64,000 bases of DNA from the NCBI RefSeq assembly GCF_001905885.1, contig NZ_LIYH01000004.1, positions 310,001-374,000 of the forward strand, written 5' to 3'. The stretch comes from Streptomyces sp. CB03234. GTDB lineage: Bacteria > Actinomycetota > Actinomycetes > Streptomycetales > Streptomycetaceae. Below the pieces are notes generated by a model. That model worked only from the letters and a program-made list of their open reading frames with translations. It had not been told where the DNA came from and made no database searches. Positions 8,821 through 18,500 of this stretch are shown piece after piece. The stretch's first letter is position 1. Every line of letters begins with the position of its first letter. A program made the translations under genes and the position numbers.

Positions 8821-10095
8821 CTATGGGCAGGGGGTTGCCGCGGATGGCCTGGGGGCGCGCTGGTCCGGGAGTGGCTTGAGTGTGGTGGCAGGCCGGACGG
8901 GAAGCCGGGTTCCCACCGCGGTGGCGGCGCGCGCGATCGGTGTGGTCATGATCCCGGCGACGCTGGTGTGGCCGGCGATGTAGGCGTCGAGACGGCGCCA
9001 TGCCGGAGGCAGGCGGGTCAGGGCGGTGTGGACAAGGCCGGGGTTGCGGATGAAGAGGTTCATCACCGTGCCGCTGGCGCGCATTTCGACGCCGAGGATG
9101 TCGTCGACCTCCCGCCCGTAGCGGCCGGCGGCGGTGTTGGCCTCCGCCTCGTCGGCGGCGGTGACGAGACGGGCGGCGGCGTGACCGGCGAGGTCTCCTG
9201 AGCGGAGCGCGTAGGAGATGCCTTCGCGGGACCAGTGGTCGACGAGAGCGGCGGCGTCACCGGCGACGAGCACGCGCCCGCGGGCCAGGGGGGAGTCGGG
9301 GCGGCGGCACCGGGTCAGGTGGCCGGTGTCGTGGAGGGGGCGGGGGCCGAGAAGTCCGTGGCGTGCGAGGAAGTCGTCCTTGTAGGCGCGCAGGGTGGTG
9401 GGGTTGCCACGGGCGGCCACCACTCCGGCGGTGCAGACGTCACCTTTGGGGAAGACCCAGCCGAAGGAGCCCGGCAGCGGACCCCACTCCATCAGGACAC
9501 GGCCCCTCCATCGGTCGGCCGTCCGTTCGTCGACCGGCACTTCCGCCTCCAGGGCGAGGTCGACCTGGGCGCACCGTACCCCTACGTACCGGGCGACTCT
9601 GCCGGCGCTGCCGTCGGCGCCGACGACGGCGCGGGCGCGGAACGTGTCACCGCGGTTGGTCGTCACCGTGACGGTGTCGCCCTGTTGCTCCAGGGCGGTC
9701 AGCGCGGTGCTGTCCCGGACCGTCGCTCCCGCCGCCGCGGCGGCATCGGTCAGCGCCGCGTCGAGTTCGCTGCGGTAGACCATGGCGATGGTCGGGGAAC
9801 CGGAGGTGAGCGTGCGTTCTCTGCGGCCGTTGAGGGCGAAGGTGAACTGCCGGGCGGTGTCGTAGACCTTCAGGGGCAGACCGGGAGGCAGGGCGGCGAG
9901 GGACGCTCCGATGAGGCCGCCGCCGCACGTCTTGTAGCGGGGGATGGCGGCGCGCTCCAGCAGCAGCGTCTCACAGCCGCTCTCGGCGGCGACGCGGGCG
10001 GCGGTGGCGCCGGCCGGCCCGGCGCCGACGACGATCACGTCCCAGGTGCCGGGCGTGCGGGCGGGGACGGAAGGAGGGAGTGAGGGAGGGGGCAT
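8821..10095 (-). CDS. Geranylgeranyl reductase family FAD-dependent oxidoreductase
   Basis: This is a 424-aa flavoprotein with an N-terminal FAD-binding motif VIVVGAGPAGATAARVA (around residues 20-36), the LLLERAAIPRYKTCGGG segment characteristic of the geranylgeranyl-reductase group, and the second FAD motif GRVLVAGDAAALVDHWSREG near residue 280. Family members reduce isoprenoid double bonds or modify polyketide and lipid substrates. The gene lies 46 nt downstream of the PKS on the same strand, so it probably forms an operon with it and may act on the PKS product (inference). AGGTGA precedes the ATG. The C-terminus is Pro/Arg-rich and looks unstructured. Confidence 0.85.
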   Translation of the reverse strand: MPPPSLPPSVPARTPGTWDVIVVGAGPAGATAARVAAESGCETLLLERAAIPRYKTCGGGLIGASLAALPPGLPLKVYDTARQFTFALNGRRERTLTSGSPTIAMVYRSELDAALTDAAAAAGATVRDSTALTALEQQGDTVTVTTNRGDTFRARAVVGADGSAGRVARYVGVRCAQVDLALEAEVPVDERTADRWRGRVLMEWGPLPGSFGWVFPKGDVCTAGVVAARGNPTTLRAYKDDFLARHGLLGPRPLHDTGHLTRCRRPDSPLARGRVLVAGDAAALVDHWSREGISYALRSGDLAGHAAARLVTAADEAEANTAAGRYGREVDDILGVEMRASGTVMNLFIRNPGLVHTALTRLPPAWRRLDAYIAGHTSVAGIMTTPIARAATAVGTRLPVRPATTLKPLPDQRAPRPSAATPCP

Positions 10096-10141
10096 ACGAA
10101 CGTCACCTAGCGGTTCGGGCGGGTACGGGCGGGCGGGGGTG

Positions 10142-13100
10142 TCAGCTGAGGGCGGCCGACGGGGCGGCGGCCGGTTCCGTCTCGGGACGAGCGGCGTCCT
10201 GCCCCTGTTCGGGGGCGAGGCGGGCCAGGAGGTAGCGGGTGAGCGCGGACGCCGTCGGGTGGGTCCACATCACCGTGGTCGGGATGTCGAGGGCCAGTTC
10301 GCGTTGCAGGCGGTTGCGCAGGGCGATGGCCATGAGGGAGTCCAGGCCGAGGGTGACCAGGGACGTGTTGGCGTCGAACCGGTCGGTTCCCAGCCGCAGC
10401 ACCGCGGCGACGTGTTCGACGACCTGGGGCTGGAGGATCCGCTGACGCTCCTGGGGGCAGTCCGTCTCCCGCAGGGACTCCAGCAGGGCGCTGCGGGTGC
10501 CGGCGGAGTCCACGCCCGCTGCGGAAGCGGCCAGTTCGGCGAAGAAGGCGGTACGGGCGGTGGCGGGACAGGACTCCAGCCACCGCGCCAGGTCGACGGG
10601 CGTGTAAGCGGTGCGGTCGCGGTCGTGGGCGAGGATGCGCTCCAGGGCGGCGATGCCCTCCGCGGGCGTGATCATGGCGTAGCCGCGTTCCGCCATCCCG
10701 GCGCCGCGCCCCACTTCCGCCCACGGGCCCCAGTTGACGCAGGTGGCCGGCAGCCCCTGGGCCCGGCGCCAGGAGGTGAACTCGTCCAGCCAGGCGTTGG
10801 CGGCCGCGTACGCGCCCTGCCCTGGGTTGCCCAGCAGGGAGGCCGCGGAGGAGAAGGTGACCCACCAGTCGAGCTCCTGGCCGCCCGTGGCGTGGTGGAG
10901 CAACCAGGCCCCCGTCGCCTTGGGTCGCCAGACCCTCTCCAGGAGGGCGGGGGAGAGGTTGGCGACGGTGGCGTCCTCGACGACGGCCGCGGCGTGGACG
11001 ACGCCGCGCAGCGGGTGGCCCGTGTCCAGGGCGGCCCGTACGAGGGTGTCGGCGACGCCCGGCTCGGCGAGGTCCCCGCGTACGACCTCGACGCGGGTGC
11101 CGTAGCCGGCGGTGATGGCCTCGAGGGCGGTGCGGGCGGCCGGGGTGGGGGCGCCGCGGGAGGTGAGCACGACGGCCGCGGCGCCTCGTTCGGCCAGCCA
11201 CCGGGCGACCAGGAGCCCCAGTCCGCCGAGCCCGCCCGTGACCAGGTAGCTCGCGTCGGGCCGTACGACGGGCACGTCCTCCGGTCGCACGGGCAGGGTG
11301 TCGGTGCCCTCGGCGGGCCAGGTGAGGACGAGTTTGCCGGTGTGCCGGGCGGAGGCCATGGTGTGGAAGGCCGAGGCCGCCTCGGTGACGGGATGTTCGG
11401 TGACGGGCAGCAGCGGAAGGGTGCCGTCCGCGAGCATGCCGGCCAGTTCGCGGTAGCCCTCGGCGAGCAGGTCCGGGGCCTGCCGCATCATCATCAGCAC
11501 GTCGACGCCGGCGAAGGTGACGTTGCGGCGGAAGGGCAGCAGGCCGAGACGGGTGTTGGCGTAGATGTCCCGCTTGCCGAGTTCGAGGAACCGGCCCCGG
11601 TGCGCCAGCAGGCCGAGACCGGCGGACTGGGCGGGACCGGTGAGGGAGTTGAGTACGACGTCGACGCCGCGACCGCCGGTGAGGTCGCGCACCTGGTCGG
11701 CGAAGTCCAGGGTGCGGGAGTCCATGACGTGCCGGACGCCCAGGCCACGCAGGTACGCCCGCTTGGCCTCGCTGCCCGCGGTGGCCAGCACTTCCGCGCC
11801 ACAGGCCCGCGCGAGGTTCAGCGCGGCCAGACCGGTGCCGCCGCTCGCCGAGTGGATGAGCACCTTCTCCCCGCGCCGGAGCCGGGCCAGGTGCCGCAGG
11901 GCGTACCAGGCGGTCAGGTAGGCGCAGGGAAGGCCGGCGGCGTCCTGCGCGCTCACCCCGTCCGGCACCGGCAGGAGGCAGTCGGCGCGGACGGTCGCGA
12001 AGGAGGACATGACGGTGGACTGGGCCGTCTCCACGAACATCGCGGCGACCCGGTCGCCCTCCCGCACGTCCTGCACGCCGTCGCCGACGGCGGTGACGAC
12101 GCCCGCGCCGTCGAACGCGCAGACGTCCTCGCGCTCCTCGCCCGCGCTGAAGCGCTGGTAGACGCCCATGGCCTGGAGCACGTTGATGAAGTTGACGCTG
12201 GTGGCGTCGGTCCGCACTTCGACCTCGCCCGGTCCGGGCCGGCGGCGGGACTGGGCGACGAACTCGAAGGAGTCCAGGTCACCGGGGCGCGCCAGGTGCA
12301 GGGCCACCCGGGCGCGGGCGCGGTCGACCGTGGTCCGGCGACGCTCCCGCTCGTCCAGCGGGGCGCCCCGCAGCCGTGCCAGGTGACGTGTCCCGTTCCG
12401 GTACGCGATCTCGTCCTGCTCGGCGGGGCAGGACAGCAGCTCGGCGGCCACGTCCATGACCGGTGTCCGCGGGTCGATGTCCAGGACGCCGGGCCGCAGT
12501 TCGGGGTGCTCGTAGCTCAGGACCCGTACCAGCCCGCGCAGACCCGCCTGTCCCAGGTCCGGCCGGTCCTCGGGGGTGACCTGTTGCGCGCCGGCGGTGA
12601 CGGTCCACAGACGCGGCGCAGCCTCACCGTCAGCGGCCTGCGCCAGCGTGCGGGCCGTTTCCACCAGGCGGGCGACCTGCTCCCGGGCCCGGCGGTCCGG
12701 TGCGGTACCCCCGGAGGCCGGCAGGTACGCCACCGCCTGCGGCGCCGGCACGACGGGCTCGGTGCCGCCCGCCGGGGTGAGGGTACGGACGTCCACCGCC
12801 GCGCCCCGCTCCGCCAGGGCCTCGCCCAGCTCTGTCGCGTACGTCTCGCGCCCGGGTTCCGCCAGCAGAATCCAGCTTCCGTCCGCCGGTTGCGGGGCGG
12901 GGCGCTCGGAGGGCTCCCAGGACGCCCGGAGCAGACGGCCGGCGAAGCGCTCATCGGCGCTCTCGGCGGGTACGTGGCGGAACTCCACCCCCGTGGCGTC
13001 CGCGATCACCGATCCGTCGTCGGCCCACAGCCGGAAGTCCGCCGTGTACCGGTCGCCGTCCAGCAGCCGGAGTGTGACCAGGCAGTAGCCGCTGAGCGGG

Positions 13101-16100
13101 ACCGCTCCGTACAGCCGGAGCGCCTCGATGTGCCGGGGGAGGATGCCACCGGCGGGCACGGCGCCGGTGCGCAGGACGGCGCCCGCGACCGCCTGGAGGC
13201 AGGTGTCCAGCGCGACGGGATGGCAGTGGAGCGCCTGCGCGCCGCCCCGGCCCTCGTCCGGCACGCGCACACGCGCCAGGAGGCGGGCGCCCGCGCGGTC
13301 CGCAGGCGTCCCGTCCGCGTACAGGGCCTGGAGGCCGAGGAACGGCGGGCCGTGGTGTACGCCGCGCTCCTCCCGCATCTGGCGGTAGACGTCCGCCGCG
13401 TCCACGGGGTGCGGGAACTCCGCCTGCAGGCGCTGCGGGTCGCAGCCCTCCGGGACGGGGTCCCCTTCCGGCGTGACGTGCAGGCACGCCCGCGCGTGCT
13501 GGACGGACGTACCGTCGGAGGCCGTGCTGACCACCCGCCAGCGGGCCGTGCCGGCGCCGGCCGCCTCGGCGGTGGCGGTGACGGGAGTGCCGTCGGACGC
13601 CGGCAGCAGCAGCCGTTCCAGGTCGATGCCGGTGACGCGCAGGCGTTCCGGGCCGGTGGCGTACAGGTCGGCGGCGGCGGCGACGGCCATTTCGCACAGG
13701 GCGGCACCAGGCACCACGACCACGTCGTTGACGCGGTGCGCGTCCAGCCAGGGCAGCGTCGTCGGGGTGACGCGGGTCTGCCACAGGTGGCGTCCCTCGC
13801 CGTCGGGGTCCGCGGTGTGCGGCCCGGTGAGCGGGTGCGCGGCGGGGGAGGAGTGCGCCCCGGCCGACTGCCGCAGCGGGGACGGATCGACGACGTACCG
13901 CGTGCGCTCCCAGGTGGTCGGCGGTACGTCGGCCAGGGCGCCGTCTCCGTAGCGGCCGGCCCAGTCCAGCGGGTGGCCGACGCAGTGCAGCGCCGCCACA
14001 TGGGTGTGGAACGCCAGCGCGTCGTCGGTGTCGCGCAGCAGCGAGGGCACGACCGCGGTGTCGGTGTGGCCGTGCGCGGCGAGCGTGGCCTGCACCGGGC
14101 CGGCCAGCACCGGATGGGGGCCGATCTCGACGAACAGCCGGTGACCGTCCTCGGCCGCGGCCCGCACCGCGTCGGCGAAGCGCACCACCCGGCGGAGGTT
14201 GTCCGACCAGTAGGCGGCGTCGAAGGCGGCATGTTCGCGCGGGTCGTCGGTGGCGGTGCTGTAGAAGACCGCTGTTGGCTGCCCGCCGGTGACGTCGGCG
14301 AGCGCGTCGGCGAGGTCGGGCAGGATGGGGTCCATGTGGGCGGTGTGCGAGGCGACGTCCACCTCGATGACGCGTACGCCCACGCCGCGCGCGTCCCACT
14401 CCTCGGCGAGACGGCGGATACGGTCGGCGTCCCCGCCGATGACGGTGTTCTCCGGCGACGCGACGACCGCGACGCTCACCCCCCGCACGTCCTGTTCCGC
14501 CAGCAGCCGTTCGACCTCGGCACGGCTCAGGGCGACCGAAGCCATCAGGCCCTGCCCGGCGGTCCGCAGGATCAGGCGCGACCGGCGGCAGATGACCCGT
14601 ACCCCGTCCCGTACGCCCAACGCGCCCGCGGCCACGGCGGCGGCCACCTCTCCCATGGAGTGGCCGATCACGGCCGCCGGTTCGACGCCGTGGGACCGCC
14701 ACATCGCCGCCAGACCCAACTGGATGGCGAAGATCACGGGCTGTACCCGGTCGAACCCGGTCACCACCTCCGGGCGGCGCAGGGTCTCACGGAGGGAGAA
14801 GCCGGACTCCTCGGCGACCAGCGGTTCGAGTTCGTCGATGACCTTGGTGAACTCCGGGTCCCGGTCCAGCAGTTGCCGGCACATGCCCGCCCACTGCGAG
14901 CCGTGCCCCGAGAAGACCCACACCACGCCCTGTCCTGCGTCCGGCAGTACCGCCCTGCCGGTCGCCACCCCGGCGGACGGCGCGGTCCCGGCCGCCAGTT
15001 CCTCCAGCCGTGCCACCAGCTCCGCCCGCTCGGCGGCGACGACGGCGGCCCGTTCCCGGGCGGGGGAGCGACGCACGGCCAGCGTGTGCGCCACATCGCT
15101 CAGCGGGACCTGTGCCCCCTCTCCCCTCAGCCACTGGGCCAGGCGGTCGGCCGCGGACCGCAGGGCCACGGGCGTGCCGGCGGACAGCGGGAACACGCGC
15201 GGGGCTTCGCCGTCCCGGGCCTGGCGGGAACCGCCGGGCGTCACCGGAGGGGCGGTGCGCCGGGCGGGGGACGGCGCGGGAGGCTGCTCCAGCACGACGT
15301 GCACGTTGGTGCCACTGATACCGAAGGAGGACACCGCGGCCAGCCGGGTACCGTCCCGCACCGGCCAGTCGGTCGTGTCGGTGGGCACGAACAGCCGGGT
15401 GCCATCGGCGTCGATCTGCGGGTTCCAGTCCCGGAAGTGCAGGCTGGCCGGCACCATGCCCTGGCGCAGGGACGCGATGGCCTTCAGCAGACCCGCCACG
15501 CCCGACACCGGTTCGGTGTGGCCGATGTTCGTCTTCACCGAACCCAGCGCGCACCGGTCGCGGCCCTTGCCGTAGACCGCGGCGACCGCCGCGAACTCGA
15601 TGGGGTCGCCCACCGCGGTGCCCGGGCCGTGCGCCTCCACCATGCCGACGTCACCGGCCTCGACGCCCGCGCGCTCCAGCGCCAGACGGTAGAGGTCGAT
15701 CTGCGCGGGCTCCGAGGGCGCGCTCAGCCGCGTGCCCCGCCCGTTCTGGTTGACCGCCGTGCCGCGCAGCACCGCGAGCACCCGGTCCCCGTCCCGTACC
15801 GCGTCCGAAAGACGCTTGAGTACGACGACGCCGCAGCCCTCTCCGCGTACGTAACCGTCGGCGGCGGCGTCGAAGGCGTGGCAGCGGCCGGTGGGGGAGA
15901 ACACGCCCCACAGCGCGGGGGCGATGACCCCCTCCGGCCCCAGTGTCAGCATGGCGGCCCCGGCGAGGGCGACGTCCGACTCGCCGGTCCGCAGGCTCTG
16001 GCAGGCGGAGTGGACGGCGACCAGTCCGGAGGCGCAGGCGCTCTCCACGACGACCTGAGGGCCTCTGAGGTTCAGCATGAACCCCACGCGGCCGGGACCG

Positions 16101-16591
16101 ATGCTGTCGAAACCGGTGTACATCGCGTACGCGTTGACCTCTTCGAGAGGCCGCTGTACACGCAGCATGTAGTCCTTCTGGTAGACCCCGAAGAACATGC
16201 CCGTCGGTGTGCCCGACAGCCGCTGGGCCGGAATGCCGGCGTGCTCGATGGCCTCCCAGACCACCTCGGACAGCAACCGGTGCTCCGGATCCACCCAGGG
16301 CGCCTCCTGCGCGTTGATCCCGAAGAACTCCGGCTCGTAGGCGTACACGTCGTCGTCCAGGAAGCAGCCGTAGCGCAGCCGGGCCGCGACCTGAGCCGGA
16401 AGACCGGCCAGTTCCGCCTGCTCCCACCGCTCACCGGGCACCTCGCGCACCGTCTCCCGACGCGCCATCAACAACCGCCACAGCGAGGTGAGGGAGCGGA
16501 CCTCACCGGGGAACCGGCAGGCGGCTCCGACGACCGCGACCGGCTCGTCCTGACCCGCACCGGGAGCATCGATGCCGGGTTGTGCATGCAT
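10142..16591 (-). CDS. Single-module reducing type I PKS (KS-AT-DH-ER-KR-ACP)
   Basis: This 2149-aa megasynthase has the following domain order, in rough residues. KS is 10-440, with active-site Cys in VVESACASGLVAVH (~185), EAHGPGT and KTNIGHTEP. AT is 555-860, with GHSMGE at ~644 and a VASH motif that leans towards methylmalonyl-CoA. DH is 915-1190, with HRVNDVVVVPG, where the usual motif Gly is Asp, and DTCLQ. A structural segment spans 1190-1385. ER is 1385-1700, with HSASGGTGLAALN. KR is 1780-1970, with TGGLGGLGL, the catalytic Ser region FSSAAS and GAYAAANAW. ACP is 2035-2110, with GLDSLMA. There is no thioesterase, loading module or docking segment, so it resembles iterative mycocerosic-acid-synthase-like enzymes. 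The chain starter and release partner are not encoded nearby, except possibly the adjacent flavoprotein. Confidence 0.92.
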   Translation of the reverse strand: MHAQPGIDAPGAGQDEPVAVVGAACRFPGEVRSLTSLWRLLMARRETVREVPGERWEQAELAGLPAQVAARLRYGCFLDDDVYAYEPEFFGINAQEAPWVDPEHRLLSEVVWEAIEHAGIPAQRLSGTPTGMFFGVYQKDYMLRVQRPLEEVNAYAMYTGFDSIGPGRVGFMLNLRGPQVVVESACASGLVAVHSACQSLRTGESDVALAGAAMLTLGPEGVIAPALWGVFSPTGRCHAFDAAADGYVRGEGCGVVVLKRLSDAVRDGDRVLAVLRGTAVNQNGRGTRLSAPSEPAQIDLYRLALERAGVEAGDVGMVEAHGPGTAVGDPIEFAAVAAVYGKGRDRCALGSVKTNIGHTEPVSGVAGLLKAIASLRQGMVPASLHFRDWNPQIDADGTRLFVPTDTTDWPVRDGTRLAAVSSFGISGTNVHVVLEQPPAPSPARRTAPPVTPGGSRQARDGEAPRVFPLSAGTPVALRSAADRLAQWLRGEGAQVPLSDVAHTLAVRRSPARERAAVVAAERAELVARLEELAAGTAPSAGVATGRAVLPDAGQGVVWVFSGHGSQWAGMCRQLLDRDPEFTKVIDELEPLVAEESGFSLRETLRRPEVVTGFDRVQPVIFAIQLGLAAMWRSHGVEPAAVIGHSMGEVAAAVAAGALGVRDGVRVICRRSRLILRTAGQGLMASVALSRAEVERLLAEQDVRGVSVAVVASPENTVIGGDADRIRRLAEEWDARGVGVRVIEVDVASHTAHMDPILPDLADALADVTGGQPTAVFYSTATDDPREHAAFDAAYWSDNLRRVVRFADAVRAAAEDGHRLFVEIGPHPVLAGPVQATLAAHGHTDTAVVPSLLRDTDDALAFHTHVAALHCVGHPLDWAGRYGDGALADVPPTTWERTRYVVDPSPLRQSAGAHSSPAAHPLTGPHTADPDGEGRHLWQTRVTPTTLPWLDAHRVNDVVVVPGAALCEMAVAAAADLYATGPERLRVTGIDLERLLLPASDGTPVTATAEAAGAGTARWRVVSTASDGTSVQHARACLHVTPEGDPVPEGCDPQRLQAEFPHPVDAADVYRQMREERGVHHGPPFLGLQALYADGTPADRAGARLLARVRVPDEGRGGAQALHCHPVALDTCLQAVAGAVLRTGAVPAGGILPRHIEALRLYGAVPLSGYCLVTLRLLDGDRYTADFRLWADDGSVIADATGVEFRHVPAESADERFAGRLLRASWEPSERPAPQPADGSWILLAEPGRETYATELGEALAERGAAVDVRTLTPAGGTEPVVPAPQAVAYLPASGGTAPDRRAREQVARLVETARTLAQAADGEAAPRLWTVTAGAQQVTPEDRPDLGQAGLRGLVRVLSYEHPELRPGVLDIDPRTPVMDVAAELLSCPAEQDEIAYRNGTRHLARLRGAPLDERERRRTTVDRARARVALHLARPGDLDSFEFVAQSRRRPGPGEVEVRTDATSVNFINVLQAMGVYQRFSAGEEREDVCAFDGAGVVTAVGDGVQDVREGDRVAAMFVETAQSTVMSSFATVRADCLLPVPDGVSAQDAAGLPCAYLTAWYALRHLARLRRGEKVLIHSASGGTGLAALNLARACGAEVLATAGSEAKRAYLRGLGVRHVMDSRTLDFADQVRDLTGGRGVDVVLNSLTGPAQSAGLGLLAHRGRFLELGKRDIYANTRLGLLPFRRNVTFAGVDVLMMMRQAPDLLAEGYRELAGMLADGTLPLLPVTEHPVTEAASAFHTMASARHTGKLVLTWPAEGTDTLPVRPEDVPVVRPDASYLVTGGLGGLGLLVARWLAERGAAAVVLTSRGAPTPAARTALEAITAGYGTRVEVVRGDLAEPGVADTLVRAALDTGHPLRGVVHAAAVVEDATVANLSPALLERVWRPKATGAWLLHHATGGQELDWWVTFSSAASLLGNPGQGAYAAANAWLDEFTSWRRAQGLPATCVNWGPWAEVGRGAGMAERGYAMITPAEGIAALERILAHDRDRTAYTPVDLARWLESCPATARTAFFAELAASAAGVDSAGTRSALLESLRETDCPQERQRILQPQVVEHVAAVLRLGTDRFDANTSLVTLGLDSLMAIALRNRLQRELALDIPTTVMWTHPTASALTRYLLARLAPEQGQDAARPETEPAAAPSAALS

Positions 16592-17040
16592 GGGGGTCCA
16601 TCCTTCACCACGAGGAAACCGGGAGGCGGCCGGGCTTACGGCACGCTTTCCGCCACGCCTTTTTTTTCAGATCGAATCCTGCGAGGCACTGGCCATTCCG
16701 GCATGGGGCAGGGCATAGGCCAAGGACATACGCGCTGCGAGCGGTAGCGCGTTGGGAAATACCCGCACCCCAACGCACCGGGTTCCACCGCTTGGGCGGG
16801 CTCTTAGCGGATCATCTGCGTCGAGGGCGGCAAGACCGTCATGACTACTCGGTGTGATGGTTCTCGATGGGTGGTGGGCCTGCCTGGACAGGGCCGGGAC
16901 GGGGGACGCCACATCCGTCCACTTCCTCGACAACGTTGTCCACGTCATGCCGACCCTCACCTGGAGCGATGTGACCAACCCGCCCGTCCGCCGCCCCGAA
17001 GCACGCCCGCCCCGGGGACCCACCACGAGGATCCATGAGA
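16592..17040. other. Intergenic region upstream of the PKS
   Basis: This stretch holds no supportable gene. It contains the PKS promoter region, an A/T-rich run near 16662-16669, and a 12-bp perfect palindrome at 16929-16940 that looks like a LacI-family operator. Confidence 0.5.
16929..16940. promoter_or_regulatory. LacI-family operator GACAACGTTGTC
   Basis: This is a perfect 12-bp palindrome with a central CG, the usual form of LacI/GalR operators in actinobacteria. It lies about 100 bp upstream of the remnant glycoside hydrolase region and about 320 bp upstream of the LacI gene. It probably once controlled the glycosidase gene now reduced to its tail, and may still bind the neighbouring regulator. 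Confidence 0.55.
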
Positions 17041-17082
17041 TGACCGCTGCCCAGAAGACCCGCGCCGCAGCGCCGGCCGCCG

Positions 17083-17269
17083 GCCCGCGAAGGACCTTCT
17101 CCTCCAGGCCGACCGGCTGGACGCCGACGCCCGCACCGACCACGGACGTGTGACCCTGCTGCCCGGCGAGAGCGCCACCTGGCGGGTCACCGGCTGGACC
17201 CGGCCCGGCGCGGAGGCCGCCCGCGCGGCCCTGTTCTGCGTCAACGGCCGCGGAGCCGTACGTGAGTGA
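17083..17269 (+). pseudogene. C-terminal remnant of a GH2 beta-mannosidase-like gene
   Basis: One plus-strand frame reads RPAKDLLLQADRLDADARTD, then a final beta-sandwich segment with VTLLPGESATWRVTG, ending at the TGA 17267-17269. This resembles the extreme C-terminus of family-2 beta-mannosidases. The catalytic domain is missing. An ATG at 17041 lies in another frame and leads only into this tail. A LacI regulator follows with a 4-bp-scale overlap, as is common for glycosidase-regulator pairs, so an internal deletion is likely. Confidence 0.45.
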
Positions 17270-18500
17270 GGCCCGGGCACGCCGGACCGGGCGTGTCACG
17301 ATCAGAGACGTGGCGGCCCGGGCGGGGGTGTCCCGAGGCGCCGTGTCCCTGGCCTTCAACAATCGCCCCGGTGTCTCGGAGGCCACGCGTGAACGCATCA
17401 TGGCGGCGGTCGCCGAGCTGGGCTGGGTGCCGAACCAGGCCGCGAAGAAGCTGTCCGGCGCGGCGACCGGCGCGGCGGACACCGTCGGCCTGGTCGTCGC
17501 CCGCCCCGCACGACAGCTCGGACTCGAACCGTTCTACATGGAGTCCATCTCCGGGGTCGAGTCCGTCCTGGAAGAGCACGAGTGCTCACTGCTGCTGCAC
17601 CTCGTACGGGACACCGCGCAGGAGATCGCCGTCCACCGCGCGTGGTGGCAGGCCCGCCGGACAGCCGGCTCCATCCTGGTCGACATCCAGCGGAACGATC
17701 CCCGGATCACCGAACTGGCGGCGATCGGGCTGCCGGCCGTCGCGGTCGGCCATCCGTCCCTGACCGGCGGCTTCACCTCGGTGTGGACCGACGACGCGGC
17801 CGCCGTGCACGAGGCGGTCCGCTACCTCGCCGCCCTCGGGCACCGGCGGATAGCGCGGGTGGGCGGCCACGCGGCGCTCGGGCACACCATGATCCGTACC
17901 GAAGCGCTGAACGCGATCGTGGCGGAACTCGGGCTGGAGCCGGCCCGCAGCCTCACCACCGACTACTCTGGCGAACAGGGTGCCCGGGCCACCCGCTCGC
18001 TCCTCGCGTCCCCGCAACGGCCCACGGCGATCGTCTACGACAACGACATCATCGCGGTCGCGGGTCTGTCGGTGGCAGCCGAGATGGGCCTGAGCGTACC
18101 GAGGGACATCAGCCTGATCGCCTGGGACGACTCGCAGTTGTGCCAGCTCACGCACCCGACCCTGTCCGCCATGAGCCACGACGTGTTCGGCTTCGGCGCC
18201 GACGTGACCCGTCGGCTGTTCGACGTCGCCACCGCCGCAACCCGTCGTCCGGCCCGGTGGCGACCCCCGTACTGCTGCCGCGCGGCAGCAGCGCGCCCCC
18301 GCCGGACACCACCGGCTGACGGCGACCGGGCCTTGGAACCGCGACTGCTGCTCCGTCCCGCCGGCGAGGCGCGGCTGACGCCCGGCCCGGCACTCCGCCC
18401 CGGCGCCGCCCCGTTCGTACCGGCCGAGCGCCCCTGCGGGGCGGTCGGCGCGGGAGCGGTGCCCTACCGCGCCGGCGTCCCCCTCGGTGCGGCCCCGTGA
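17262..18500 (+). CDS. LacI-family transcriptional regulator with frameshifted C-terminus
   Basis: The N-terminal HTH (TIRDVAARAGVSRGAVSLAF) and hinge are intact and are followed by the periplasmic-binding-like domain through FGADVTRRLFDVA (about residue 325). Beyond this the frame reads Arg/Pro-rich sequence and runs on to 18500. In the neighbouring frame the same DNA gives the expected LacI ending NPSSGPVATPVLLPRGSSAP, with a TGA at 18317-18319. A single-base deletion near 18235 explains this. DNA binding and most ligand-domain residues remain, so partial function is possible. Its likely operator is the palindrome at 16929-16940 and its likely target the deleted glycosidase. GTG 17262 overlaps the stop of the glycosidase remnant. 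Confidence 0.75.
   Translation: MSEARARRTGRVTIRDVAARAGVSRGAVSLAFNNRPGVSEATRERIMAAVAELGWVPNQAAKKLSGAATGAADTVGLVVARPARQLGLEPFYMESISGVESVLEEHECSLLLHLVRDTAQEIAVHRAWWQARRTAGSILVDIQRNDPRITELAAIGLPAVAVGHPSLTGGFTSVWTDDAAAVHEAVRYLAALGHRRIARVGGHAALGHTMIRTEALNAIVAELGLEPARSLTTDYSGEQGARATRSLLASPQRPTAIVYDNDIIAVAGLSVAAEMGLSVPRDISLIAWDDSQLCQLTHPTLSAMSHDVFGFGADVTRRLFDVATAATRRPARWRPPYCCRAAAARPRRTPPADGDRALEPRLLLRPAGEARLTPGPALRPGAAPFVPAERPCGAVGAGAVPYRAGVPLGAAP

Noticed and set aside
16660..16675. Poly-T run as a rho-independent terminator
   Set aside because: No stable hairpin precedes it on the plus strand and no plus-strand gene ends there.
9944..16747. A 2267-codon open frame on the plus strand opposite the PKS
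   Set aside because: It is exactly antisense to the PKS, is Gly/Arg/Val rich with no domain signature, and arises from the GC-skewed codon use of the real gene.
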